Shown here: positions 52,386-61,377 of the stretch, piece after piece
Numbering within the stretch: position 1 is the stretch's first letter
Layout of the letters: each line of letters starts with the position of its first letter
Assembly: GCF_041154745.1 (NCBI RefSeq)
Contig: NZ_AP031573.1
Coordinates: 5,270,001 to 5,334,000, forward strand
Direction of reading: 5' to 3'
DNA from: Flavobacterium sp. CFS9
Lineage (GTDB): Bacteria; Bacteroidota; Bacteroidia; Flavobacteriales; Flavobacteriaceae
DNA length: 64,000 nt
Program-made: the position numbers and the translations under genes
Notes under the pieces: model-generated
What the model was told of the DNA's origin: nothing
Seen by the model: only the letters and a program-made list of their open reading frames with translations
Database searches by the model: none

Positions 52386-53352
52386 TCTTTTCTACTTTTA
52401 AATTATACTCTTCATAAAAATATCCGGCCGCAACAAGGTCTTCTAAAGCATGTCCAACCGATTTAAAATAAGTGATTTCAGTCTCAGATGTCCTGCCTGA
52501 TTTTGTCGTACTGCATAATTCAAACAAATCGGCTTTGATGGTTTCTTTTGTAATAATACCGGTGGTCAGCGGAATAAAAATATCACCGCTTTCCTTTAAT
52601 CCACCCTGATAGGTATCCAAAAACAGACTCGATTTTAAAACCGCTTCGTCATCTGCCTCACGCATGTCTTTTTTATATGCCCCAACAAGATCTAAATGCT
52701 GTCCTGCTTTGAGCCATTTTCCAAAAACAAGCGGAACGGGTGATAAAGTGGCTGACGAGATGATATCAACCTGAGAAATAACTTCTTCTATCGTTGAAAC
52801 CGGTTTACAAATAAGCGAAGTGTTTTTAAGAGCATCGCAAACCAGTTGCGCTTTTTCTATCGTTCTTCCCCAAACATAAACCTCATTTATAGGTCTTACA
52901 CTGGCATGGGCCTGAATTAAATTGATGGCTAATGCTCCCGTGCCAATCATTAGCATAGACGAGGAGTCTTTTCGCGAAAGATAACTGCTCGCCAAAGCAG
53001 ATGTTGCCGCAGTACGTTTCCCGGTTAGTGATTTTGCATCGAGAATGGCTTTGATATTTCCTTTGTGTCCGTCGAGATAAATGTAAGTTCCCTGAATAGA
53101 AGGAAGGTCATATTTACCATTATTAGGACTTACCGTCACTATTTTCACGCCTAAATCTTTACCCGATTGGAATGCTGGCATTAGCAGCAGTGTAGAATCT
53201 TTGCCTTCTTCCGGATTAGGATAATCATGATGATGGCGCATAGGCACGTTGATATCCGAATTCGAAAACCCGGCCCGAAGTCTTTCTATGAGTTCTTTAA
53301 AATTACATTTTCCTTCAATAAAATGATCTGAAATAAGTGCTATTGGTTCCAT
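52378..53352 (-). CDS. Delta-1-pyrroline-2-carboxylate reductase (ornithine cyclodeaminase/mu-crystallin family)
   Basis: A 324-residue NAD(P)-dependent enzyme of the OCD/mu-crystallin fold, with GVKIVTVSPNNGKYDLPSIQG, the dinucleotide motif MLMIGTGALA (about residues 133-142) and an ISSATLSPVPL region. Family members reduce delta-1-pyrroline-2-carboxylate to L-proline, or are true ornithine cyclodeaminases. The 8-nt overlap with the dehydratase gene makes the reductase reading far more likely: trans-3-hydroxyproline is dehydrated, tautomerises to pyrroline-2-carboxylate and is reduced to proline. A polyamine-catabolic or cyclodeaminase role is less likely. Confidence 0.87.
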   Translation of the reverse strand: MEPIALISDHFIEGKCNFKELIERLRAGFSNSDINVPMRHHHDYPNPEEGKDSTLLLMPAFQSGKDLGVKIVTVSPNNGKYDLPSIQGTYIYLDGHKGNIKAILDAKSLTGKRTAATSALASSYLSRKDSSSMLMIGTGALAINLIQAHASVRPINEVYVWGRTIEKAQLVCDALKNTSLICKPVSTIEEVISQVDIISSATLSPVPLVFGKWLKAGQHLDLVGAYKKDMREADDEAVLKSSLFLDTYQGGLKESGDIFIPLTTGIITKETIKADLFELCSTTKSGRTSETEITYFKSVGHALEDLVAAGYFYEEYNLKVEKNV

Positions 53353-53490
53353 GTTTGGTGTTGAAATTTCATTAAAAATAGAAGATTATTCTATCTTAAT
53401 ACTATTTCATGCACAATCAGATAATATACTCCAATTTAGGGTTAACATAGTACAAATTAACTAGTTTTATGGTCCTAATTTTATAACGGC

Positions 53491-54546
53491 TTATTGCTCT
53501 TTTTTGAAAAGTCCCGCTTTTAAATTTGAACCAGCTGAACCTTCAGCCAATTGCAGATAGTTCCGTTTGCTCTGATCTTTTTCAATTTTTACAGTTCCGG
53601 TAGTTTGTACGTTTTCCATTTTTAAAAAGTCTGTTGAAGTTGCATCGTTACCACTTAACGGACCGCTTCCGTATCCTGCCAGATTGGTATAATTTGTAAA
53701 AAGGCAGTCTGAAGCTTTGTAACGGCGCGTGCTTCCTTTTTCTCTTATCCATACGGTACTGCTGTTTGCTATTACGTTATGATGAAAATCGAAACTGTCT
53801 CCATTGGTACTTTGTGTCGTCCAAACGCCACTAAAATAACTGCCATAGACGAGTGAATAACGCATAGCGTTAGGGCTGCCTGCACCTCCATCAGTCTGCC
53901 AAAAGACAACGGGGTTTTTACAGTTGAAAAAAACACAATGATCGATAACCAGTCCATAACCGTTGGCTATAACTCCTACATGCAGCGGTAATACATCAAC
54001 ATCTCCTGCAAACAGGCACTGTGTTACGAGCAAATCGTCCAATTTTTTTCCATTACGCCATATCGGATAAGAACGACGCAGATTACTGCCATCCATATAA
54101 GAATAATCGGGACTGCCTGTAAATCGTAAACCTTCAATGGTCACATGGCTCACCTCGGGCTGTATCCCTTTGGCCTCTTCCCCTCCCACTCCCGGTAAAA
54201 GCGGTACTGCCGTAACCACCACCGGCATTTTCTGAGGAGTCCAGTCAGTATCGTCAGGCATAATCTCTGCCCGAATGATCAGACGGTTTTTTAAAGTATA
54301 CTTATCATTTGTGAATAAAACTGTTTCTGTTAAAAGGTGTACCCCTTCTGAAAGGAAAATGGTCGTTGCTCCCTGTTCTTGGTTTAAATTTACACGCTTT
54401 GCGGCCTCTGCAAGTGTTTTTAGCGGATGCGTTTTTAGTCCGGAATTTATATCGTTACCAGTCTTAGGATTAACGTAGAGCTGTTCTGCCTGCAGGGAGA
54501 ATACACTCATTACCAACAATAGAAAATTAAGTGTGAATTTTGTCAT
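53491..54546 (-). CDS. Secreted right-handed beta-helix protein
   Basis: The start is placed at the internal Met of MTKFTLNFLLLV (54546), which directly precedes the signal peptide ending SLQAEQ; the upstream in-frame ATG at 54597 adds a polar stretch. The mature protein begins LYVNPKTGNDINSGLKTHPLKTLAEAA, the opening seen in right-handed parallel beta-helix proteins and polysaccharide lyase-like families, and continues with repeated short strands (VTIEGLRFTGSPDYSY; YGLVIDHCVFFNCKNPV). I see no catalytic motif to assign a lyase or epimerase activity with confidence. It lies 138 nt upstream of the hydroxyproline genes, so collagen- or plant-wall-derived substrates are conceivable, by inference. 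Confidence 0.75.
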   Translation of the reverse strand: MTKFTLNFLLLVMSVFSLQAEQLYVNPKTGNDINSGLKTHPLKTLAEAAKRVNLNQEQGATTIFLSEGVHLLTETVLFTNDKYTLKNRLIIRAEIMPDDTDWTPQKMPVVVTAVPLLPGVGGEEAKGIQPEVSHVTIEGLRFTGSPDYSYMDGSNLRRSYPIWRNGKKLDDLLVTQCLFAGDVDVLPLHVGVIANGYGLVIDHCVFFNCKNPVVFWQTDGGAGSPNAMRYSLVYGSYFSGVWTTQSTNGDSFDFHHNVIANSSTVWIREKGSTRRYKASDCLFTNYTNLAGYGSGPLSGNDATSTDFLKMENVQTTGTVKIEKDQSKRNYLQLAEGSAGSNLKAGLFKKEQ

Positions 54547-54586
54547 ATCTTTTTTTTTTGTAAAATTAGAATATTCACATCGCGTC

Positions 54587-54616
54587 AAAATGATCATTTT
54601 ATCTTTAAAATGGTCA
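54587..54616. promoter_or_regulatory. Palindrome plus half-site near the beta-helix gene start
   Basis: AAAATGATCATTTT (54587-54600) is a perfect 14-bp palindrome; AAAATGGTCA (54607-54616) repeats one half about 20 bp away. They lie 40-70 nt upstream of the beta-helix gene start and right after the AraC stop. This is a plausible operator for the AraC regulator next door. Confidence 0.45.
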
Positions 54617-54617
54617 A

Positions 54618-55484
54618 TTATTGCTTCTTTCGATATTGTTGTGGCGTAGTCCCCGTTATTTTTTTAAAGAAGCGGTTAAAGTTAGAGGGATCTGAAAAAC
54701 CAAACTCGTATGAAATCTCTTTTGCGGATTTATTTTGGCCAAGTTGTTTCTTTATTTCCGAAATCAGCTTGTAATGAATCATCTGCTGGGCTGATAATCC
54801 GCTAAATTGTCTACAAATTTTATTAAGAAATCCCGAACTGACATTAAGGGCTTTTGAATAAGCTTCAACAGTATGGTCGTCTGTGAATTTCTTTTCCAGC
54901 AAAGATCGAAACCTATAAAAATCTAAATGAACATAAGTATCTCTCTGAACATTGTGAACCTTTGCATAGTATCGATTGAGAATGACAAGCAATTGATACA
55001 ATAACGACCTGATTAAATGACTGCTGTCATTCTGAAGCTGACCAAACTCCTGTTCAATTCCATATAAAAGTTCAAGACATTTTGCAAATGATGTCTCTGA
55101 TAGCTGCATCTCGGTTGGACGAGAATATTGATGGAAATATTGAAATCGATACAGAAATAGTTCATCCGAAAAAAAAAGATAGAGAAAATCCTTTTCAAAG
55201 AAAAGCGTATACCCTTTTACTGCTTCCTCAATATCCCAACGACGGACTTGTCCCGGACTTGTGAAAATAATAGTCCGCGGGTTTATAGCTATCTTATTTT
55301 CGTTCAATGCAATAGTGCCCGCTCCCTCTTCGATAAAAATAACTTCGTAAAAACTAAGCTGATGCAACGTAGCATCTAATACATAATTTTCCAATGTTTC
55401 AATACGTCCGATATCCAATAACAACTCCGAACCATACTTATAGGGAAGAAAATGATATGTTTTAATTTTTGTGATCAATGCCAA
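54618..55484 (-). CDS. AraC family transcriptional regulator
   Basis: A 288-residue regulator. The N-terminal cupin-like ligand domain (about residues 35-100; FYEVIFIEEGAGTIALN, PRTIIFTSPGQVRRW) and the C-terminal double HTH (VEAYSKALNVSSGFLNKICRQFSGLSAQQMI; AKEISYEFGFSDPSNFNRFFKKITGTTPQQYRK) are complete. It is encoded upstream of the beta-helix and hydroxyproline genes on the same strand and probably controls them in response to a small molecule, such as hydroxyproline or a sugar. Confidence 0.9.
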   Translation of the reverse strand: MALITKIKTYHFLPYKYGSELLLDIGRIETLENYVLDATLHQLSFYEVIFIEEGAGTIALNENKIAINPRTIIFTSPGQVRRWDIEEAVKGYTLFFEKDFLYLFFSDELFLYRFQYFHQYSRPTEMQLSETSFAKCLELLYGIEQEFGQLQNDSSHLIRSLLYQLLVILNRYYAKVHNVQRDTYVHLDFYRFRSLLEKKFTDDHTVEAYSKALNVSSGFLNKICRQFSGLSAQQMIHYKLISEIKKQLGQNKSAKEISYEFGFSDPSNFNRFFKKITGTTPQQYRKKQ

Positions 55485-55529
55485 TTTTTTCTTTTAATTT
55501 CTTACTCTCTTATAGATGAATTAAAAATA

Positions 55530-55537
55530 CAAATTTA
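55530..55537 (-). promoter_or_regulatory. -7 box for the AraC gene
   Basis: The minus strand reads TAAATTTG, an exact TAnnTTTG match, 46 nt upstream of the start codon at 55484. I do not see an ideal -33 box. Confidence 0.45.
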
Positions 55538-55608
55538 CATTGTTCAAAAAAATCTCTTTTGTGTTGTTCTTAATAATCTCACATTGAGGATCTGCCTATT
55601 TCGTTATA

Positions 55609-56064
55609 TTATTTTTTCAGATTTTTATCTTTAAATAATTTCCCGACAAACTTTCTGTACCATGAAAATTGATTAATGGTAAAAATAAAAAGGATGATGG
55701 CTGTAGAACAGATTGCAATAACAAACATATTGAGTGCAATGGCCATACCAACAGCCGAAGTTGTCCATAAACCCGATGCGGTGGTTAATCCCTTAAGAAG
55801 ATTTTTTTCATCCCTGAAAATAAGTCCTGCTCCTATAAAACCAAGTCCGGTTGCAATAGCCGCAAGCATTCTGGCAATAGCGGATTTATCCTCGGTGAGA
55901 TGGGCAGCAATAGAAACAAAAAGACAAGAAGCTACACAGATACAGGCAAAAGTCCGAACACCCGCATTCTGCTGTTCCCTTTCTCTCTCAACACCAATAA
56001 TTCCTCCCAATAAAAGCGCCAAAAGTAATTTAGCAGAAAGTAACAGTTCAAATTCTATATCCAT
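55609..56064 (-). CDS. MgtC/SapB family membrane protein
   Basis: A 151-residue membrane protein with about four helices. MgtC/SapB signatures are LLGGIIGVEREREQQNAGVRTF and GLGFIGAGLIFRDE, then GLWTTSAVGMA. Full-length MgtC of enterobacteria has a C-terminal cytoplasmic domain that is missing here, which is normal for the SapB-type group. MgtC proteins affect adaptation to low magnesium or F-type ATPase activity in some hosts; in other bacteria their role is less clear. It follows the bestrophin-like gene by 35 nt, so the two are probably co-transcribed. Confidence 0.86.
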   Translation of the reverse strand: MDIEFELLLSAKLLLALLLGGIIGVEREREQQNAGVRTFACICVASCLFVSIAAHLTEDKSAIARMLAAIATGLGFIGAGLIFRDEKNLLKGLTTASGLWTTSAVGMAIALNMFVIAICSTAIILFIFTINQFSWYRKFVGKLFKDKNLKK

Positions 56065-56099
56065 AATGAAATATTTTTTAATGCCTCATCTTAAACTTA

Positions 56100-56981
56100 T
56101 TACATTTCGTAATACAAATCATTTTTTTCCTTTACCGGTATATTTTCTGCCCCAGTCATTTCAAGCAGATTGATCTCTATGGTCTTTGCAAGTGAAGTCA
56201 TTGGGGTATCAACAGGTGTATTCTCAAATGGGTCCTGCATTATAATAGCGGTCTTTTCTATGGAAATAAACAGAACAGGAATCAATATCGTTATAAGAAT
56301 CTCTACGACCAGCTGTGAATCTTCGAGTCCAAAAGGAAGTATAGCCGCAAATACATAGATCAGCGTATGAACCAATACACTGTATGATTTTGGAAAGACG
56401 GTATTTTTTAAACGTTCACATTTGCCCATACTGTCGCAAAGCCTGGCTAGTGTTTCATTTAACTGCACCTGTTTAAAATCTGAAATTAAACCTTGTGAAG
56501 CCATTTCGGCAACATCCACGGAGTGTTTATCCAACAAAGCATTAGGAATATTAGAGGCTTTGATCTGAAAAGTATCAAGGTAAGTCTGCACCCTTGATGA
56601 AAACTGCTGCTTACGCAATGACTCTCCCAAGGCATAAAGCCAGACAATCTGTCTTTCTGTAAAAGCATCAACACTTTCTTTATTTTCTTTTGGAGTAAAC
56701 TGGATGATCTGCCGGATAAAAGTTCTGGAGTCATTTACTATTGCTCCCCAAACGGTTCGGGCTTCCCACCATCTTTCGTACGATTGTGCCGTTCGAAAAG
56801 CAAGCAGAAGCGAAACCGCAGTACCCACTAAGGCAGGAATACTTAACGGCAGAGATACCTGTTGAAATAAGGGATGCATGTCGAGCAGTCCAATTAATAT
56901 CGCAAATAGTACGATCAGTACAATCTGTGATCGAATCTCATTCACAAAGTACATAAGTGATATTCTTCTATTTAATAACAT
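56100..56981 (-). CDS. Bestrophin-like membrane protein
   Basis: A 293-residue bestrophin/RFP-TM family member. Family features are LPLSIPALVGTAVSLLLAFRTAQSYERWWEAR and WGAIVNDSRTFIRQ near the N-terminus, and ILPFGLEDSQLVVEILITILI near the end, with four membrane helices. Bacterial bestrophins form pentameric ion channels, some conducting sodium. Its downstream neighbour is an MgtC-type protein, hinting at a shared role in ion balance. A LacI-type or other regulator is not seen nearby. Confidence 0.85.
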   Translation of the reverse strand: MLLNRRISLMYFVNEIRSQIVLIVLFAILIGLLDMHPLFQQVSLPLSIPALVGTAVSLLLAFRTAQSYERWWEARTVWGAIVNDSRTFIRQIIQFTPKENKESVDAFTERQIVWLYALGESLRKQQFSSRVQTYLDTFQIKASNIPNALLDKHSVDVAEMASQGLISDFKQVQLNETLARLCDSMGKCERLKNTVFPKSYSVLVHTLIYVFAAILPFGLEDSQLVVEILITILIPVLFISIEKTAIIMQDPFENTPVDTPMTSLAKTIEINLLEMTGAENIPVKEKNDLYYEM

Positions 56982-57183
56982 AAGTAATGATTAAAATTCA
57001 ACAATTGGTTCTGTATCAGACCATTCAAATATAAAAATTAAAATTGAGGTAAAAGTTATTTATAGCTGTTACATAGTCATTTGGACTGACCGTTATTAAA
57101 CTTTGAAAGATCTAATTCTTCAGGAAAGAATAACAAAACTTCAATCTGCTGAATTAAATAACTAACTTCTGCGACACTACATA

Positions 57184-57221
57184 AAACAAAAAAAGGCCCG
57201 AACATTACGTTCGAGCCTTTT
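57184..57221 (-). terminator. Rho-independent terminator of the siderophore receptor gene
   Basis: On the minus strand AAAAGGC-type arms (57191-57197 and 57215-57221), extended by CGAAC/GTTCG with one bulge, are followed by seven T and TGTTTTAT. It ends 23 nt after the receptor stop. Confidence 0.88.
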
Positions 57222-57243
57222 GCATTCAGTATTCTAAAAAAAA

Positions 57244-59640
57244 CTAGAATTTATACGTTACACTTCCCATAAGGGTACGTGGAGCCTGAACATTTATTGT
57301 GGTATAACCATTAAAATACAACTGGTCTGTTAAGTTATTTACTTTTAAAGACACTCTGTATTTTGGCTGATCGTAGTACAAAGCAGCATTAACCACAGCA
57401 TATGACGGAAGCTCAAAAGTTTGACCAGGTCCGTTGTTGTAAATGTAAGTAGCGTCTCCGTAATTCCCTCCAAATCCTAAACCTAATCCTTTCAATTTTG
57501 TTCTTTGAAGATTATAACTGAACCAGTAGTTGATTAGATTTTCTGGTCCTGCGGTTACAGGTCTTAAATCATTTAATTTAGAATTGTTATTAGAATACCC
57601 CACAAGAAGGTTCAATCCCGGAATTGGATTAGCTGTAAGTTCTACTTCAAAACCATTACTAAATTGCGTTCCGTTTTGTATGCTTGCATTTGGTAAATTC
57701 GGATCGGCAGTTACAATATCTTTCACTTTAATATCATAATAGCTGAAAGTTGCACTCACTTTATTTTGGAAAGCATTCACTTTCACCCCTACTTCAAGCT
57801 GATTTGCTCTTTCCGGATCAAATTGTTTCAATTCAAGCTTACCGCCCACATTAGCATCTAAGAATCCTTTATTCGTAAAACTATTTTGATAATTTCCAAA
57901 AACAGATACCTGATCTTTTACCACTTGATACACTGCACCAAATTTTGGCGAGAAAGCATTTTGAGAAAAACTGTTCGTGTTTTTATTTGAAGCCGCATCA
58001 AATGATCCCTGATTTTCAAAATGATCAAAACGAACCCCTGCAGAAAGAATTAATCTATCCGTAACATTGATTGCATCCGCAACGTATGCGCTGTAAGTCG
58101 CTATAGAACTGTTAGTTGTATAAGGAGGATTCCCATTTCCTTTAAGCTGCTCCTTTACATTTGTTGGATTAAAATCGTAATAATTAGCTGCTGCTCCTGT
58201 ATAATTTATCTTATCGTATGCAGCATAACCCGGTGCACTTTGGAATAATAATTTGTTTGAACCATAATAGATATCAGCCCCTACTAAAAAGCGATTTCTC
58301 ATGGATCCAATTTTGAAATCACCATTAAAGTTTTGCTGGAATTCGATCGCATTATCTTTTCCGTTTGCATCCCATGCATTTCTTGAAAATTCTTGATTTG
58401 GTAAAAGGTAAAACCATGTTTGTAAACCACTGGCTTTATTAGAACTGCTGCTGAATACCGTTTGAGAAGTCCATTCGTCTGAGATTTGATAAAGAGCCTG
58501 TGCAAAAACGTTTAAGGTTTTGGTGTTGGTCATAAATTCATCTCCTAAAAATGATCTTTTGAAATTAACATCCAGATTTTTAGCATTATTAACGCCTAAG
58601 TCGGCAATAGAAACTCCAAATGGAAGATAAATCAAAGGCATCCCGGAGTTGTCCTGATTTCCAATTTCGGCGTCGATAGAGATCGTTAATTTATCATTTA
58701 CTTTATAAGCAAAAGACGGTGCTACGAAGAAACTCTTTGAGTAACCGAAATCCTGAAAAGTATTCGCATTTCCAAAAGCAGCATTCAATCTGAACAATGC
58801 TGTATGATCGTCATTAATTGGCGTATTGATATCGGCAGTTAAACGGTTAAAACCATAACTTCCGTTTTGATATGAAATTTCTCCACCGAAATTTTCGTAA
58901 GGTTTTTTAGTTACACGGTTGATTAATCCTCCGTAAGAAGAAACCACATTTCCAAAAAGTGTAGCTGATGGCCCTTTTATCACTTCAATTCTTTCTAAAT
59001 TTACCGCATCAGTGTTACTGTTAACTTTTCCGGCAAGACCATTTCTTACTAAACTCTGAGTCGTAAATCCACGTAAAGAATACCATGAAGCTCCGTCACC
59101 GGCACGGTTTGTAGCTGCCCATAATTGATATAAACCCGGTACATTTTTTAATGCCTCGTCCTGATTGGTTACCAACTGATCTTTGATTAACTCTTTTGTA
59201 ACCACATTATAAACCTGTGCATTTTCAAGGTTTTTAATCGTCATCCTCGACACATACTGGCTTTCAGATTTGGTATATTTATTAGCATTCCCTTTTACAA
59301 ATACTTCTGTAAGTGCCTCAGATGTAGTAAGCAGTGTAAAATTTTCAACAAGATTACTTCCTGCTGAAACTTCAACATTTTTTTCTTTAGAGGAAAACCC
59401 AATTACCGAAACCTTCAGAATATAATTTCCGGGTCTGATGTTTTTGATTTCATAATTTCCCTGAGCGTCAGTAGTAGTTCCAATTTTTGTTCCTCTTAGC
59501 GTTACAGAGATATTATCCGCTGCCTCATCATTAGACAATGAAACCGTTCCTTTTATTGTACCAGTCTGCGCAAATGATGCAGAAGCCGTAAGCAGCATCA
59601 TCAAACAGCCCAAAAGTGGCAATAGTACTTTTACTTTCAT
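57244..59640 (-). CDS. TonB-dependent siderophore-type receptor
   Basis: A 798-residue outer-membrane receptor. Signal peptide to about residue 24 (LTASASFAQ), a carboxypeptidase-regulatory-like domain at about 27-110 (GTIKGTVSLSNDEAADNISV), a FhuA/ferrichrome-receptor-like plug at about 130-250 (DQLVTNQDEALKNVPGLYQL; IEVIKGPSATLFG) and a barrel ending in VTYKF. The VIKGPSATLFG and RVNKPYEN-like TKKPYENFGG stretches are typical of hydroxamate- or catecholate-siderophore receptors. Iron regulation is likely, but no Fur box was identified. A divergent MarR gene lies 321 nt away. Confidence 0.9.
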   Translation of the reverse strand: MKVKVLLPLLGCLMMLLTASASFAQTGTIKGTVSLSNDEAADNISVTLRGTKIGTTTDAQGNYEIKNIRPGNYILKVSVIGFSSKEKNVEVSAGSNLVENFTLLTTSEALTEVFVKGNANKYTKSESQYVSRMTIKNLENAQVYNVVTKELIKDQLVTNQDEALKNVPGLYQLWAATNRAGDGASWYSLRGFTTQSLVRNGLAGKVNSNTDAVNLERIEVIKGPSATLFGNVVSSYGGLINRVTKKPYENFGGEISYQNGSYGFNRLTADINTPINDDHTALFRLNAAFGNANTFQDFGYSKSFFVAPSFAYKVNDKLTISIDAEIGNQDNSGMPLIYLPFGVSIADLGVNNAKNLDVNFKRSFLGDEFMTNTKTLNVFAQALYQISDEWTSQTVFSSSSNKASGLQTWFYLLPNQEFSRNAWDANGKDNAIEFQQNFNGDFKIGSMRNRFLVGADIYYGSNKLLFQSAPGYAAYDKINYTGAAANYYDFNPTNVKEQLKGNGNPPYTTNSSIATYSAYVADAINVTDRLILSAGVRFDHFENQGSFDAASNKNTNSFSQNAFSPKFGAVYQVVKDQVSVFGNYQNSFTNKGFLDANVGGKLELKQFDPERANQLEVGVKVNAFQNKVSATFSYYDIKVKDIVTADPNLPNASIQNGTQFSNGFEVELTANPIPGLNLLVGYSNNNSKLNDLRPVTAGPENLINYWFSYNLQRTKLKGLGLGFGGNYGDATYIYNNGPGQTFELPSYAVVNAALYYDQPKYRVSLKVNNLTDQLYFNGYTTINVQAPRTLMGSVTYKF

Positions 59641-59666
59641 GTTATTTAGAATTATTTTTAATAACG

Positions 59667-59698
59667 CAAATGTATTATTTGTATCAAATCAAACCAAA
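59667..59698 (-). promoter_or_regulatory. Promoter of the siderophore receptor gene
   Basis: The minus strand carries TACATTTG (59667-59674), an exact TAnnTTTG, and a -33 TTTG at 59695-59698 with a 20-nt spacer (alternative TTTG words at 59685 and 59690). The predicted leader is about 20 nt long. Confidence 0.6.
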
Positions 59699-59904
59699 TT
59701 ATTTTGATTTATTCTAGATAACAACCCTATTTTGATACTTTTAAGTACTATTTTTCATTCTTTTATTAGAAAAAAAGTAATATTCATTTTTTCTAATAAA
59801 ATTAAATTAGAATCTTTTGATGAACTCCATCATGTCCCCAATGTTTTTTTGAGTCCCCTCTGCTTTTCAAAACTAACGATTTACATACTGCAAAAAATAT
59901 AGCT

Positions 59905-59916
59905 AACTATATAGTT
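59905..59916. promoter_or_regulatory. 12-bp palindrome before the MarR gene
   Basis: AACTATATAGTT is a perfect palindrome 46 nt upstream of the MarR start codon, next to a near-consensus box TACTTTAG (about 59935). MarR regulators bind such short palindromes and usually repress themselves. The 59641-59961 gap otherwise contains only AT-rich sequence and the receptor promoter. Confidence 0.45.
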
Positions 59917-59961
59917 TTAAATATATTTTTTTTATTACTTTAGTACTAAACATAGAAACAC

Positions 59962-60459
59962 ATGAATTCAGACTTTTTAAAAGATTTAGGATACAAAGCG
60001 CTAGATTCGAGAATGAAAAGAATCAGTGATAAAATGTCTTATAGTGTAAAAAAACTCTATAAAGAAAACAACATTGAAATTGAACCGCATTGGTACCTGA
60101 TTTTTATGCTTCTGCGGGATAAAGGAAAACTATCCATCGCTGAAATAGCCGATAGTCTGGGATACGCGCATCCCACTCTGGTGATGACCGTAAAAAATAT
60201 GAATTCAAAAGGCTATTTAATTGTAGAAAAAGACCAGCAGGACAAAAGAAAACAAATGGTTTCTCTCTCTGAAAAATCAATTCATTCTCTGCCGCAATTT
60301 GAATTGATATGGAACAGCTGTGAGGCTACTATATTAAGTGTATTGGATCACGATTTAGGTATTCTTAAATATCTGGACGAGATCGATGAAGCTCTGGACA
60401 AATCCACATTTTACTACAGATTTAAACAAGAATATTCAAAAGCAATTTTAAAAACCTAA
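59962..60459 (+). CDS. MarR family transcriptional regulator
   Basis: A 165-residue winged-helix regulator. The DNA-binding core is about residues 45-105: YLIFMLLRDKGKLSIAEIAD, recognition helix YAHPTLVMTVKNMNSKGYLI and wing VEKDQQDKRKQMVSLSE. It probably dimerises through its N- and C-terminal helices. The secreted-protein gene starts 2 nt after its stop, and a siderophore-type receptor is divergent. It may repress its own operon and possibly respond to a small ligand. Confidence 0.88.
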   Translation: MNSDFLKDLGYKALDSRMKRISDKMSYSVKKLYKENNIEIEPHWYLIFMLLRDKGKLSIAEIADSLGYAHPTLVMTVKNMNSKGYLIVEKDQQDKRKQMVSLSEKSIHSLPQFELIWNSCEATILSVLDHDLGILKYLDEIDEALDKSTFYYRFKQEYSKAILKT

Positions 60460-60461
60460 AA

Positions 60462-61220
60462 ATGAAAAATTTAATCATTATCCTATTATCGATATGCTGC
60501 TTTTCGGGGTATGCCAAAGAAACTAAAATTATTGTCAGAGCTAAAGCAAAGGATGCCAAGTTTATTGGCAGTTCTTTGGGTGGTGCTTACGTGATTATAC
60601 GCAATAAAACCAACAACATTATACTGGCGGAAGGAAAAACAAGCGGAAGTACCGGAAACACAGATTTGATCATGAAGTTTCCCAAAGAAAGAAATACGGT
60701 CATTACAGACGATGCAACAGCAAAATTTACGGCTTCTATAGATATCGAGGAGCCAACCTTTGTGAGCATTGAAGTACATTCTCCTAATAACAACAAACAG
60801 GCACAGACTTTAGTAAGTACTGAAATTTGGCTAATTCCGGGCAAAGACATACTGGGTGACGGAATCATTTTAGAAATCCCCGGATTTATTATTGATATTT
60901 TAAAACCCAGAACCCACCAGTACATTGCTTTAAAATCAATAAACGAAAAACCTTTTCAAATACAGGCTAATATTGTCATGATGTGTGGCTGTATTATTGA
61001 AAAAGGCGGTATTTGGGATTCGGATAAAATAGAAACAAAAGCAATAATCAGTAAAGATGGGAAACTGCTTAATGAAGTGAATCTAAAGTTGGTTTCAACC
61101 AATTTATTGGAAGGAGATTTCTTGATTTCACAACCGGGAAATTACCAAATAACCGTGTATGCTTATGATTCAAAAACGGGGAATACCGGTATTGACAAAG
61201 TAAACTATGTTGTATTTTAA
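60462..61220 (+). CDS. Secreted hypothetical protein in MarR operon
   Basis: A 252-residue product with a signal peptide (IILLSICCFSGYAKE) and a mature part that looks like two or three beta-sandwich units: IIVRAKAKDAKFIGSSLGGA, then FTASIDIEEPTFVSIEV, and a C-terminal QPGNYQITVYAYDSKTGNTG that resembles an immunoglobulin-like end. A short MMCGC stretch (about residues 173-177) could bind metal or form disulfides. I do not recognise a family. Translation is probably coupled to the MarR gene 2 nt upstream; an envelope or export role is inferred only. Confidence 0.72.
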   Translation: MKNLIIILLSICCFSGYAKETKIIVRAKAKDAKFIGSSLGGAYVIIRNKTNNIILAEGKTSGSTGNTDLIMKFPKERNTVITDDATAKFTASIDIEEPTFVSIEVHSPNNNKQAQTLVSTEIWLIPGKDILGDGIILEIPGFIIDILKPRTHQYIALKSINEKPFQIQANIVMMCGCIIEKGGIWDSDKIETKAIISKDGKLLNEVNLKLVSTNLLEGDFLISQPGNYQITVYAYDSKTGNTGIDKVNYVVF

Positions 61221-61317
61221 CATAATCCATATAGGTTTCATTTTACCATTACCATAATGAAAAACATGCTCATTATTAGTCCAGTAAAAGAAATCAAAAA
61301 TTAATTCAATAATCAAA

Positions 61318-61353
61318 ACAAACCCCGCTGAAATGAGCGGGGTTTAGTTTTTT
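61318..61353. terminator. Bidirectional terminator
   Basis: AAACCCCGCT (61320-61329) pairs perfectly with AGCGGGGTTT (61336-61345) around a 6-nt loop. Plus strand continues AGTTTTTT; minus strand continues GTTTTGATT. It separates the convergent secreted-protein and immunity genes. Confidence 0.88.
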
Positions 61354-61377
61354 AACTTTTGATATTTACATAGCAAA

